A stretch of 64,000 bases of DNA from an uncultured Oscillospiraceae bacterium (GTDB lineage: Bacteria > Bacillota > Clostridia > Oscillospirales > Oscillospiraceae). Both the position numbers and the translations under genes were made by a program. Location of the stretch: the NCBI GenBank assembly GCA_934591705.1, contig CAKTPM010000002.1, forward strand, positions 100,861 to 164,860, given 5' to 3'. The notes under the pieces were generated by a model. The model was not told where the DNA came from, ran no database searches, and saw only the letters and a list, made by a program, of their open reading frames with translations. This document shows, in pieces, positions 38,668 to 47,416 of the stretch (position 1 is the first letter of the stretch; the number at the start of each line of letters is the position of its first letter).

Positions 38668-39762
38668 ATGGCTATTAAGGTTGGCATCAATGGCTTTGGC
38701 CGTATCGGCCGCTGCGTCCTGCGCATCATGGCTGCAAACCCCGAGATGTACGATATCTGCGGCATCAACCTCCGCAAGGCGGATGTGGAGTACATGGCGT
38801 ATCTTCTGAAGTACGACTCCGTGTTCCGCAACTTTGAGGGCACCGTGGAGTGCCTGGACGGCGACCTGGTGGTCAACGGCCACCGCATCAAGATCTTCAG
38901 CCAGACCGACGCCGCCATGATCCCCTGGCACGAGTGCGGCGCGGAGTACATCATCGAGTCCACCGGCGCCAACACCACCTCCGAAAAAGCCCTGCGCCAC
39001 CTGAAGGGCGGCGCCAAGAAGGTCATTCTCTCCGCCCCTCCCAAGGACGATGTGACCCCCACCTTCGTTTTCGGCGTGAACAATGTTTCCTACCGTCCCG
39101 ATATGCTGGTGGTATCCAACGCCTCCTGCACCACCAACTGCCTGGCCCCCCTTGCGTATGTTGTGAACCGTGAGTTCGGCATCGTGCAGAGTCTGATGTC
39201 CACCATCCACTCCTCCACCGCCAAGCAGAAGGCCGTGGACAGCCGCGGCGGCAGCGACTGGCGCACCGGCCGCAGCATCCTCAACAACATCATCCCCACC
39301 ACCACCGGCGCCGCCAAGGCCGTGGGCCGGGTGATCCCCGAGCTGAAGGGCAAGATGACCGGCATGGCCTTCCGGGTGCCCACCGCCGATGTGTCCGTGG
39401 TGGACCTCACCGCCCGCCTGAGCCGGGATACCTCCTATGCCGAGATCTGCTACGCCATCCGCCACGCCTCGGAGACCTACATGAAGGGCATCATCGGCTA
39501 CACCAGCGATCAGCTGGTGTCCACGGACCTCATCGGCAACGAGTGCCCCTGCGTATTTGACGAGAAGGCCGGCATCGAGCTGGACCAGAACTTCGTCAAG
39601 CTCATCGCGTGGTACGACAACGAGTGGGGCTACAGCAACATGGTCCTGCGGATGCTGACCTACATGTATGAGGTGGACACCGCCGCCGATCAGGTGATGA
39701 AGGATCAGCTGGCCCGCACCAAGAAGGAGCCCGCCCAGGAGCCCGCGAAGGCCAAGGCGTAA
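38668..39762 (+). CDS. gap: glyceraldehyde-3-phosphate dehydrogenase, type I
   Basis: 364-aa glycolytic dehydrogenase. Catalytic C154 is in SNASCTTNC, and the Rossmann start is GINGFGRIGR. Two points are odd. Where NAD-specific enzymes have Asn-Asp after the second strand (VNDLTD type), this protein reads GINLRKAD, with Leu-Arg-Lys instead of Asp. A lysine/alanine/proline-rich tail of ~25 residues also extends beyond the usual end. It is transcribed alone, apart from pgk-tpiA-gpmI. RBS GGGAAGGA. Confidence 0.95.
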   Translation: MAIKVGINGFGRIGRCVLRIMAANPEMYDICGINLRKADVEYMAYLLKYDSVFRNFEGTVECLDGDLVVNGHRIKIFSQTDAAMIPWHECGAEYIIESTGANTTSEKALRHLKGGAKKVILSAPPKDDVTPTFVFGVNNVSYRPDMLVVSNASCTTNCLAPLAYVVNREFGIVQSLMSTIHSSTAKQKAVDSRGGSDWRTGRSILNNIIPTTTGAAKAVGRVIPELKGKMTGMAFRVPTADVSVVDLTARLSRDTSYAEICYAIRHASETYMKGIIGYTSDQLVSTDLIGNECPCVFDEKAGIELDQNFVKLIAWYDNEWGYSNMVLRMLTYMYEVDTAADQVMKDQLARTKKEPAQEPAKAKA

Positions 39763-39781
39763 AAGTACATACCGCACCCCG

Positions 39782-39818
39782 GCGGAGCGCTTTGCCCGGC
39801 AAAGCGCTCCGCTTTTTT
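39782..39818 (+). terminator. intrinsic terminator of gap
   Basis: GCGGAGCGCTTTG / CAAAGCGCTCCGC around CCCGG, followed by TTTTTT. Confidence 0.9.
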
Positions 39819-39821
39819 CCG

Positions 39822-39850
39822 TTGGCAAAGGGCCGGCGGTGTGGTACAAT
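39822..39850 (+). promoter_or_regulatory. promoter of the radical-SAM/mutY/tdk operon
   Basis: TTGGCA (39822-39827), 17-bp spacer, TACAAT (39845-39850), directly after the gap terminator. Confidence 0.75.
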
Positions 39851-39878
39851 AAGAAAAAACAGAAAGGAGGCCCGCGGC

Positions 39879-40709
39879 ATGTTCAAGCGCGGCTATATCG
39901 AGATCACCAATGTCTGCAGCCTCGCCTGTGCCTTCTGCCCCGGCACCCGGCGGGAAAAGCGCTTTATGACCCCCCGGGAGTTTGCCTGCATCGCCGGGAA
40001 GCTGCGCCCCTATACGGACTACCTCTACCTCCATGTCATGGGCGAGCCCCTGCTGCACCCGCAGCTGGGGGAGCTGCTGGACATCGCCCAGGCGCTGGGC
40101 TTCCGGGTGTGCATCACCACCAACGGCACCCTTTTGCCCCAAAGGGGCGGGCTTCTGCACCGCCGGTGCATCCACAAGGTCAGCGTGTCCCTCCACAGCT
40201 TCGAGGGCAATGACGGCGGCGAAATGCAGGCGTATCTCCAGGGAGTGTGGGACTTTGCCGCCGGGGCCGGGAGCATCGTGGCCCTGCGGCTCTGGAACCA
40301 GGGCGGCCAGGAGCGCCGCAACGGCGAGGTGCTGGCGTTCCTCTCCCAAAAATTGGGAGAGGATATCTCCGCCCTGCCCGCCGACCCCACCGGCAGCCGC
40401 CGCCTGCGGGACAAGCTCTATCTGGAGCGGGCCGAGAAATTCGACTGGCCAGACCTCAGCGCTCCGGAGCGGAGCACCCAGTTCTGCCACGGCCTGCGGC
40501 AGCAGCTGGCGGTGCTCTGTGACGGCACGGCGGTGCCCTGCTGCCTGGATCACGAGGGGGACATCCCCCTGGGGAACCTCCTGACACAGGAGGTGGAGGA
40601 GATCCTGGCCTCCCCCCGGGCCGCCGCCATCCGGGAGGGTTTTGCGTGCCGCCGCCCGGCAGAGGAGCTCTGCCGCCGCTGCGGCTACGCCGGGAGGTTT
40701 GACAGATGA
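39879..40709 (+). CDS. radical SAM/SPASM domain protein
   Basis: 276 aa. The radical SAM cluster motif CSLACAFC is near residue 12, followed by a conventional half-barrel (LHVMGEPLLHPQL, CITTNGTLL). A C-terminal SPASM-like Cys set follows (CDGTAVPCCLDHEGDIPLGN, then FACRR and CRRCGY). SPASM enzymes modify peptides, tRNA or sugars; no target is evident here. The gene is coupled to mutY by an ATGA overlap. RBS AAAGGAGG. Confidence 0.85.
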   Translation: MFKRGYIEITNVCSLACAFCPGTRREKRFMTPREFACIAGKLRPYTDYLYLHVMGEPLLHPQLGELLDIAQALGFRVCITTNGTLLPQRGGLLHRRCIHKVSVSLHSFEGNDGGEMQAYLQGVWDFAAGAGSIVALRLWNQGGQERRNGEVLAFLSQKLGEDISALPADPTGSRRLRDKLYLERAEKFDWPDLSAPERSTQFCHGLRQQLAVLCDGTAVPCCLDHEGDIPLGNLLTQEVEEILASPRAAAIREGFACRRPAEELCRRCGYAGRFDR

Positions 40710-41749
40710 GGGAATTTCCGCTGCAGCTGCATCGCTTAGCGCCGGCCCTGCTGGGCTGGTACGGGGAAAACAGCCGCACCCTGCCCTGGCGGCAGGAGGT
40801 GTCCCCCTACCGCACCTGGGTCTCGGAGATCATGCTCCAGCAGACCCGGGTGGCGGCGGCCGCCCCCTATTTTCAGCGCTTTATGGCCGCCTACCCCACG
40901 GTGGAGGCCCTGGCCGCCGCCCCGGAGGAGGAGCTGATGCGGCTCTGGCAGGGGCTGGGGTACTACTCCCGGGCCCGGAATCTGCAAAGGGCCGCCCGGA
41001 TGCTCTGTGAGGAGTACGGCGGCGCCTTCCCCCAGACATATGGGGAGCTCATCCGGCTGCCGGGCATCGGAGACTATACCGCCGGGGCCATCCTCTCCAT
41101 CGCCATGGGGCAGCCCGTCCCCGCGGTGGACGGCAATGTGCTGCGGGTCTTTGCCCGGCTCACGGGCTTTGCCGGGGATGTGCTGGACCCCCAAAACCGC
41201 CGCCTTCTGCGGGAATGGGCGGAGGCCATCCTGCCGCCGGAGGCCCCCGGGGCCTTCAACCAGGCCCTCATGGACTTAGGCGCCACGGTCTGCACCCCCG
41301 GCGGCGTGCCGGCCTGCGCGGAGTGCCCCGCCCGGGACTTCTGCGAGGCCCACAGGACCGGCCAAGAGACCGCCCTGCCGGTGCGGAGGCAAAAGAAGGA
41401 AAAGCGCCGGGAGCAGCTGACGGTATTTCTGCTCCGCCGGGGGGAGGAGACCGCTCTGCGGCAGCGGCCCGAAAGGGGCCTTCTGGCAGGGCTCTGGGAG
41501 CTGCCCCATGTGCCCGGCCGCCTGACGGAGCGCGCCGCCGCCCGGCAGCTTGCGGTCTGGGGGCTTACCCCCACGGCCTGGGAAAGCCGCCGGGAGGGCG
41601 CCCACGAATTCACCCACATCCGCTGGGAAATGACGGGCTTCACCGTTCAGGTCACCGGGGAGGGCCCGGCGGACTGGGTATGGTGCGCAAAAGAGGAATT
41701 ACAGCGCAGGGCGGTGCCCTCCGCTTTCGGCAAATTCATGGAGGAGTAA
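40706..41749 (+). CDS. mutY: A/G-specific adenine DNA glycosylase MutY
   Basis: 347-aa DNA repair enzyme that removes adenine opposite 8-oxoguanine. Catalytic E41 is in SEIMLQQTR, the HhH motif is LPGIGDYTAGAI, and catalytic D142 is in VDGNVLRV. The [4Fe-4S] ligands are C196, C204, C207 and C213, giving C-x7-C-x2-C-x5-C; the first gap is one residue longer than the common x6. The C-terminal Nudix-like 8-oxoG recognition domain (LLAGLWELPHV) is present. Confidence 0.94.
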   Translation: MREFPLQLHRLAPALLGWYGENSRTLPWRQEVSPYRTWVSEIMLQQTRVAAAAPYFQRFMAAYPTVEALAAAPEEELMRLWQGLGYYSRARNLQRAARMLCEEYGGAFPQTYGELIRLPGIGDYTAGAILSIAMGQPVPAVDGNVLRVFARLTGFAGDVLDPQNRRLLREWAEAILPPEAPGAFNQALMDLGATVCTPGGVPACAECPARDFCEAHRTGQETALPVRRQKKEKRREQLTVFLLRRGEETALRQRPERGLLAGLWELPHVPGRLTERAAARQLAVWGLTPTAWESRREGAHEFTHIRWEMTGFTVQVTGEGPADWVWCAKEELQRRAVPSAFGKFMEE

Positions 41750-41761
41750 GGAGAAGAGAAG

Positions 41762-42349
41762 ATGGCACAGCTCTATTTCAAGTACGGAGCCATGGGCTCC
41801 AGCAAAAGCGCCAACGCCCTGATGGCGCGGTTCAACTATGAGGAGCGGGGGCAAAAGACCCTTTTGGTCAAGCCACAGATCGACACCCGGGACGGCGAGC
41901 ACATCGTGCGCTCCCGCATCGGCCTCTGGCAGCCCTGCATCTACTTTCACGAGATGCGCCAGATGCCCGATCGGGAGCTGATGGAGTTTGCCTGCATCAT
42001 CGTGGACGAGGCCCAGTTCCTCACCAAGGAGGAGGTCTACTACCTGGTGCACCTGGTGGACGACTGCCAGATCCCGGTGATCTGCTACGGCCTGAAGTCC
42101 GACTTCCGGGGGGAGCTTTTCCCGGGCAGCTACCACCTTCTGGTGCTGGCGGACAAGCTTGAGGAGATCAAGACCATCTGCTGGTGCGGCCGCAAGGCGG
42201 CCTTCAACGCCCGCTTTGACGAAAGCGGCCATGTCCTCAAGGAGGGCGAGCAGGTGGTGCTGGGGGCCAATGAGCAGTATATCGGCCTGTGCCGCCGGCA
42301 CTGGATAGCCGGGGACCTGGGCCCGGACTTTCAGGTGGTGAAGCGGTGA
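41762..42349 (+). CDS. tdk: thymidine kinase
   Basis: 195-aa type II thymidine kinase for nucleoside salvage. P-loop GAMGSSKS, Walker-B-like IIVDEAQFL, lasso region with zinc cysteines CWCGRKA and CRRHW. AAGGAG precedes the ATG. It overlaps the following gene by 4 bp (GTGA). Confidence 0.95.
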   Translation: MAQLYFKYGAMGSSKSANALMARFNYEERGQKTLLVKPQIDTRDGEHIVRSRIGLWQPCIYFHEMRQMPDRELMEFACIIVDEAQFLTKEEVYYLVHLVDDCQIPVICYGLKSDFRGELFPGSYHLLVLADKLEEIKTICWCGRKAAFNARFDESGHVLKEGEQVVLGANEQYIGLCRRHWIAGDLGPDFQVVKR

Positions 42350-43212
42350 GGTGCCTCCTTTGCCCCCGGCGCTGCGGGGTGGACCGCAGCGCGGAGCGGG
42401 GCTTTTGCCGGATGCCCGAGGGCCTGCGGGTGGCCCGGGCGGCCCTCCACCACTGGGAGGAGCCGGTGCTCTCCGGCACCCGGGGCAGCGGGGCCATCTT
42501 CTTTTCCGGCTGCACCCTAAGGTGCAGCTACTGCCAGAATCGGGAGATCTCTGCCGGCGGCTTCGGCAGGGACATCTCCACCCCCCGGCTCCGGGAGATC
42601 ATGGAGGCCCTCATCGCCCAGGGGGCCCACAACATCGAGCTCATCACCGCCTCCCACTTCCTGCCCTGGATATTGCCGGCCCTCTCCCCCAAGCTGCCGG
42701 TGCCGGTGGTCTATAACTGCGGCGGGTATGAGGCCGTGGACACCCTGCGGCTGCTGGAGGGAAGAGCGGACATCTACCTGCCGGATCTGAAGTATGCAGA
42801 CGCCGCTCTGGCAAAGGAGCTCTCCCAGGCGGAGGACTATTTCCCCGTGGCCGCCGATGCCATCCGGGAGATGCACCGCCAGGTGGGGGACTATGTCATC
42901 GGCGAGGACGGCCTTTTGCAGCGGGGCGTCATCATCCGGCATCTGGTGCTGCCGGGGCAGTTAGACAATACCCGCCGCTGCTTGGACTGGATCGCCCGGA
43001 CCTTCCGCCCGGGGCAGGTGCTGGTGAGTCTCATGGCCCAGTATACCCCCCAGCCCGGGGCGGCGGGGACGATGGCCCGCCATGTCACCGCCGGGGAATA
43101 CCGCGCCGCCGCGGCCTACATGGAAAATCTCGGCCTCAGCGATGGCTTCACCCAGGAGCGCACCAGCGCCCGGGAGGAATATACCCCGCCTTTTGACCTC
43201 TCCGGCGTATAG
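42346..43212 (+). CDS. radical SAM activating-enzyme-like protein (PflX/COG1313)
   Basis: 288-aa radical SAM protein. An N-terminal Cys cluster (RCLLCPRRCGVDRSAERGFC) precedes the SAM motif CTLRCSYC at about residue 60, then the conserved TASHFLPWILPAL and LPDLKYAD blocks. The group resembles glycyl-radical-enzyme activases, but the partner is unknown and no glycyl radical enzyme is nearby. The GTG at 42346 is chosen because it overlaps the tdk stop and has AGGTGG upstream. Confidence 0.85.
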   Translation: MRCLLCPRRCGVDRSAERGFCRMPEGLRVARAALHHWEEPVLSGTRGSGAIFFSGCTLRCSYCQNREISAGGFGRDISTPRLREIMEALIAQGAHNIELITASHFLPWILPALSPKLPVPVVYNCGGYEAVDTLRLLEGRADIYLPDLKYADAALAKELSQAEDYFPVAADAIREMHRQVGDYVIGEDGLLQRGVIIRHLVLPGQLDNTRRCLDWIARTFRPGQVLVSLMAQYTPQPGAAGTMARHVTAGEYRAAAAYMENLGLSDGFTQERTSAREEYTPPFDLSGV

Positions 43213-43218
43213 CGGTGG

Positions 43219-43247
43219 TTGCAATTTCCGCCGGGGCGTGGTAATAT
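43219..43247 (+). promoter_or_regulatory. promoter of the 43304 gene
   Basis: TTGCAA (43219-43224), 17-bp spacer, TAATAT (43242-43247). Confidence 0.6.
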
Positions 43248-43303
43248 AAAGCTGTGAAAGCGGCCGGGGCTCCGGCTTCAATGTGACAAAAGGGAGGACG
43301 ACT

Positions 43304-43774
43304 ATGAAGTATCCTAAAACCGGCGAAGAAGTATATGTCAGCTTGAACCTCAGCAACACCATGCTCGAGGGCATCGGCAAGGGCACCATCACCCGGGAAA
43401 ATGTGTCCGTTGACTACCTCAAGGACCTTTTCGGCAAGCACGGCGTCATCGTGTCCTGCAAGCCCGAGCAGCTCCCTCTGATGCGGCGGATGAGCGAGCA
43501 GTGCGGCCTGGATCTGGAATTCCCTGAGACGCTGAAGCTCTTCCAGCTCAGCGAGCAGCACCGCCGCCTGGTGGTGGTGAATGTGGCGGGCCTCCAGCGC
43601 AAGCAGGGCTCCTTGCTGCCCAGCTACACGGAGGAGGAGCTGGCCGAGGCCACCTTCACCTTTGTGAAGTACTATGTGCAGACCGAGCACTATGACGAGC
43701 TGGTGGAGCGCCTGCGGAAGACCGAGTACGCCCTGAACCAGGAGCTGGAATTCAGAAATCAGAAGCCCGACTGA
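43304..43774 (+). CDS. hypothetical soluble protein
   Basis: 156 aa, no signal peptide or membrane helix, mixed alpha/beta composition; no family recognised. It has AGGGAGG before its ATG, its own promoter and its own strong terminator, so it is a monocistronic unit. The sequence is balanced in charge and contains FVKYYVQTEHYDELVERLRK, a likely amphipathic helix. Confidence 0.68.
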   Translation: MKYPKTGEEVYVSLNLSNTMLEGIGKGTITRENVSVDYLKDLFGKHGVIVSCKPEQLPLMRRMSEQCGLDLEFPETLKLFQLSEQHRRLVVVNVAGLQRKQGSLLPSYTEEELAEATFTFVKYYVQTEHYDELVERLRKTEYALNQELEFRNQKPD

Positions 43775-43800
43775 GCCAGAAGCGCAATTGCAGAAGGATC

Positions 43801-43843
43801 CCGGAGCCCTGGGCGGCCTGCCTCCCAGGGCTCCGGCTTTTTT
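43801..43843 (+). terminator. intrinsic terminator
   Basis: 13-bp stem CCGGAGCCCTGGG / CCCAGGGCTCCGG followed by a T run. Confidence 0.9.
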
Positions 43844-43911
43844 GCCCCCGAAGAGACGGCCCTGCCCCCGGAAAACGACCTCTTTTCATGAAAAAAGTGC
43901 CGCGCAAGGGC

Positions 43912-43940
43912 TTTACACGCCCTGAAATTTCGGATATAAT
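43912..43940 (+). promoter_or_regulatory. promoter of prfB
   Basis: TTTACA (43912-43917), 17-bp spacer, TATAAT (43935-43940). Confidence 0.78.
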
Positions 43941-43981
43941 TATATGGTTACTGAAATTTTCGAGAAAAGGAGAACTTGCAG

Positions 43982-45109
43982 ATGGCAGTTATCGAATATG
44001 ATGAGTATAAGCAGAAGCTCCATGCCTTAGAGCCCACCCTGGCGGAGTTAGAGCAGGCCCTGAACATCCCCAAGGCCCGGGAGGAGCTGGCGGGTCTCCA
44101 GCGGGAAACGGAGATCGACGGCTTTTGGAACGATATCGAGCGCTCCCAGCGGGTGGCCCAGCAGATTAAGCGCCTGGAGAGCAAGATCAAAAAGCACGAC
44201 AAGCTGGTGGCCGACTGGCAGGACACCCTGACCATGTGCGAGATGGGCCAGGAGGAGGACGACGCCTCCCTGCTGAACGATGTGGCGGAGGGCTATGCCA
44301 CCATCGAAAAGGAGATCTCCGACCGGCGTCTGGCGGCGCTGATGTCCGGGGAATATGACGCCAACAACTGTATCCTCACGCTACACGCCGGCGCCGGCGG
44401 CACCGAGGCCCAGGACTGGTGCCAGATGCTCTTTCGCATGTATTCCCGCTGGGCCGAGCGCCACGGCTTCACCGTGGAGACCCTGAACTACGAAGACGGC
44501 GACGAGGCCGGCATCAAGACCGCCACCCTCTCCATCGAGGGCGAGAACGCCTACGGCTACCTCAAGAGCGAAAACGGCGTCCACCGGCTGGTGCGGGTCT
44601 CCCCCTTCGACGCCAACGCCCGGCGGCAGACCAGCTTTGCCGCCGTGGAGGTGATGCCCGAGCTCCCCGACGATAACGACATTGAGATCCGTCCCGAGGA
44701 GATCGAGATGCAGGCCTGCCGCAGCTCCGGCGCCGGCGGCCAGCACATCAACAAGACCTCCTCCGCCGTGCGTCTGACCCACCTGCCCACGGGCATCGTG
44801 GTGTTCTGCCAGACGGAGCGCAGCCAGTTCCAAAACCGGGACAACTGCATGAAGATGCTCAAGGCGAAGCTCCTGGAGCTGAAGATCCAGCAGCACGCCG
44901 AGAAGATCTCCGACATCAAGGGCGTGCAGATGAAGATCGAGTGGGGCAGCCAGATCCGCTCCTATGTCTTCATGCCCTACACCCTGGCCAAGGACACCCG
45001 CACCGGCTATGAGATGGGCCAGATCCAGAATGTCATGGACGGCGACATCGACGGCTTTATCAACGCCTACCTCACCGGCCTTGCCAACGGCACCCTGGTG
45101 ACCAAGTAA
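43982..45109 (+). CDS. prfB: peptide chain release factor 2
   Basis: 375-aa release factor for UGA/UAA codons. GGQ is in SSGAGGQHINKTSS and the SPF tripeptide is in VSPFDANARRQ. Many prfB genes carry an in-frame UGA near codon 25 with a programmed +1 frameshift; this one reads through without a stop (the matching region is LEQALNIPKA), so that autoregulation is absent. The ATG at 43982 is 9 nt from AAAAGGAG. Confidence 0.96.
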   Translation: MAVIEYDEYKQKLHALEPTLAELEQALNIPKAREELAGLQRETEIDGFWNDIERSQRVAQQIKRLESKIKKHDKLVADWQDTLTMCEMGQEEDDASLLNDVAEGYATIEKEISDRRLAALMSGEYDANNCILTLHAGAGGTEAQDWCQMLFRMYSRWAERHGFTVETLNYEDGDEAGIKTATLSIEGENAYGYLKSENGVHRLVRVSPFDANARRQTSFAAVEVMPELPDDNDIEIRPEEIEMQACRSSGAGGQHINKTSSAVRLTHLPTGIVVFCQTERSQFQNRDNCMKMLKAKLLELKIQQHAEKISDIKGVQMKIEWGSQIRSYVFMPYTLAKDTRTGYEMGQIQNVMDGDIDGFINAYLTGLANGTLVTK

Positions 45110-45120
45110 ATATCTGCGGC

Positions 45121-45150
45121 AAAACGCCCGGTCATGCGACCGGGCGTTTT
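45121..45150. terminator. bidirectional intrinsic terminator
   Basis: AAAACGCCCGGTC / GACCGGGCGTTTT around ATGC, between prfB and phoU. Confidence 0.9.
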
Positions 45151-45791
45151 TATTTTTCGTGGCTGCCGGTGATGGAGAACACTACCCACTCGGCAATGTT
45201 CACCGCGTGGTCGCCGATGCGCTCGAAATACTTGGCGATCATCAGCAGATCCAGGGCGAGCTCCCCCTCGGCGCCGTCGGCGGTAAGCAGGGCGATGAGC
45301 TCCTTTTTCACCCGGACAAAGGCCTCGTCCACCACATCGTCGTAGGCGATGACCCGCCGGGCCATGGCCAGATCCCGGCGCACATAGGCCTCCACGCTGT
45401 CAGTGACCATGCGGATGACCGCCTGGGCCATGGCCCGGATGTCGCCGCAGCGCTCGCTTTTCCGGCCTTGGAGGCAGATGACGATCTCGGCGATGTCCTC
45501 GGCCTGGTCGCCGATGCGCTCCATGTCGGTGATCATCTTCAGGGCCGCGGAGATGACCCGCAGGTCCCGGGCCACCGGCTGCTGCTGCAAAAGCAGCTTC
45601 AGGCAGATGGACTCGATCTCCCGCTCCAGCTGGTCGATGCGCCCCCCGCTTTCCATGGCGAGCCCTGCATCCTGGGTGCTGCCGTCCAGCAGCGCCTTTA
45701 CCGCCAGGGCGATGATGCTCTCGCACTCGCCGCCCATCTCGGTCATCTTGCGGTTGAGCAGCTCCAGCTGCTGGTCAAATTTATTGCGCAT
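45150..45791 (-). CDS. phoU: phosphate transport regulator PhoU
   Basis: 213-aa all-helical protein with two PhoU repeats; each holds the metal-binding pattern around ERIGDQAEDIAE and ERIGDHAVNIAE. It links Pst transporter status to the PhoR-PhoB kinase system. Last gene of pstSCAB-phoU, sharing one base with the pstB stop (TAATG). Confidence 0.95.
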   Translation of the reverse strand: MRNKFDQQLELLNRKMTEMGGECESIIALAVKALLDGSTQDAGLAMESGGRIDQLEREIESICLKLLLQQQPVARDLRVISAALKMITDMERIGDQAEDIAEIVICLQGRKSERCGDIRAMAQAVIRMVTDSVEAYVRRDLAMARRVIAYDDVVDEAFVRVKKELIALLTADGAEGELALDLLMIAKYFERIGDHAVNIAEWVVFSITGSHEK

Positions 45792-46549
45792 TATCCAAAC
45801 CTCCCGGTGATGTAGTCCTCGGTGCGCTTATCCTGGGGCAGGGAGAAGAGCTTCTCCGTTTTACCGAACTCGATGAGCTCCCCCAGCAGGAAAAAGGCGG
45901 TGTTGTCCGAGACGCGCACGGCCTGCTGCATGTTGTGGGTGACCATGATGACGGTATAGCGGTCCTTGAGCTCGCTGACCAGATCCTCGATCTTGGAGGT
46001 GGAAATGGGATCCAGGGCGCTGGTGGACTCGTCCATCAGCAGCACCTCCGGCTCCACGGCCAGGGCCCGAGCGATGCAGAGCCGCTGCTGCTGGCCGCCG
46101 GAGAGACCCAGGGCGCTCTTCTTCAGGCGATCCTTCACCTCGTCCCAGATGGCGGCGGCCCGCAGGGAGCGCTCCACCACCTCGTCCAGCCTGGCCCGGC
46201 TGCGGATGCCGTGGGTCCGGGGGCCGTAGGCGATGTTGTCATAGATGCTCATGGGGAAGGGGTTCGGCTTTTGGAACACCATGCCCACCTGCTTGCGCAG
46301 GAGGGTGGCGTCCACCCCGGGGGCGTAGATGTCCTCCCCGTTGAAGTCCACCTCGCCGGTGATCTTCACCCCGGGGATGAGATCGTTCATGCGGTTGAGT
46401 GTGCGCAGGAAGGTGGACTTGCCGCAGCCGGAGGGGCCGATGAAGGCCGTGATCTGGTGGGCGGGGATGGAAAGGGAGATATCCTTCAGGGCGTGGTTGG
46501 CGCCATACCAAAGGTCAAGCTGCTTTGCCTGGATGACGGGCGTTTCCAT
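45791..46549 (-). CDS. pstB: phosphate ABC transporter ATP-binding protein PstB
   Basis: 252-aa ATPase. Walker A GPSGCGKST, signature LSGGQQQRLCIARAL, Walker B VLLMDEST (as typical of PstB), plus the PstB-specific NRMNDLIPG and VFQKPNPFPMSIYDNIAYG blocks. It lies 1 bp after pstA. Confidence 0.97.
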   Translation of the reverse strand: METPVIQAKQLDLWYGANHALKDISLSIPAHQITAFIGPSGCGKSTFLRTLNRMNDLIPGVKITGEVDFNGEDIYAPGVDATLLRKQVGMVFQKPNPFPMSIYDNIAYGPRTHGIRSRARLDEVVERSLRAAAIWDEVKDRLKKSALGLSGGQQQRLCIARALAVEPEVLLMDESTSALDPISTSKIEDLVSELKDRYTVIMVTHNMQQAVRVSDNTAFFLLGELIEFGKTEKLFSLPQDKRTEDYITGRFG

Positions 46550-46550
46550 A

Positions 46551-47414
46551 TCAGTGGGTCCCTCCGTTCTTTTTGAGCTTGCGGCCCATCAGGGCCGCAG
46601 CGAGATTGATAAGCAGTGTCAGCACCATCAGCACGCTGGCGATGGCGAAGGCCACATCCGTGCGGCCCCGGTCATTGGCGTAGACATAGAGCGCCACGGT
46701 CAGCGTGGCGGAGGAGGAGTGCAGGGCGGTGAGGAAGTCATTGAGCACCAGCCCGAAGCCCGCGGTATAGAGCAGGGCCGCGCTCTCCCCCACGATGCGC
46801 CCCACCGCCAGAATGCAGCCGGTGACGATGCCGTCCACGGCGCTGGGCAGCACCACGGTGCGCACCATGCGCCACTTGCCGGCGCCCAATGCCAGGGCCC
46901 CCTCCCGGTAGGATCGGGGCACGGCCTTTAAGCTCTCCTGGGTGGTGCGCATCACCGTGGGCAGGATCATGACCACCAGGGTCAGCCCGCCGGCTAAGAT
47001 GCCGGCCTGGAGGCCCATCCGCTGCACGAAAAACAGCATGCCCACCAGGCCGAAGATGATGGAGGGGATGCCCGTGAGGATCTCGGCGGCGAATTCGATC
47101 ACCGCCACCACCCGGCGGGAGGCGGCATACTCCGTGAGATACACCGCCGCCCCCACCCCCAGGGGCAGCACGATCACCATGGACAGCAGGATGATGTAGA
47201 GCGTATTGAGGATGTTGGGCAAAATGCCGATGGTGTCCTTGATATAGCTGGTGGTGCCGGTGAGAAAGCTGCCGGTGACGCCGGGGGCTCCCCGGAGGAA
47301 GATGTAGCCGATGAGAAAGAGCAGAAGCCCGCAGGTGAGGGCGGCGCAGAGCCAAACCAGCGTGCGCATGATGAGGTCATAAGCCCGGCGGCGGGGGGAT
47401 AGCTTTTGTTCCAT
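46551..47414 (-). CDS. pstA: phosphate ABC transporter permease PstA
   Basis: 287-aa permease with six membrane helices. The EAA-loop equivalent is LKAVPRSYREGALALGAGKWRMV. It forms the channel with PstC; the two genes are 2 bp apart. Confidence 0.95.
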   Translation of the reverse strand: MEQKLSPRRRAYDLIMRTLVWLCAALTCGLLLFLIGYIFLRGAPGVTGSFLTGTTSYIKDTIGILPNILNTLYIILLSMVIVLPLGVGAAVYLTEYAASRRVVAVIEFAAEILTGIPSIIFGLVGMLFFVQRMGLQAGILAGGLTLVVMILPTVMRTTQESLKAVPRSYREGALALGAGKWRMVRTVVLPSAVDGIVTGCILAVGRIVGESAALLYTAGFGLVLNDFLTALHSSSATLTVALYVYANDRGRTDVAFAIASVLMVLTLLINLAAALMGRKLKKNGGTH

Positions 47415-47416
47415 CT

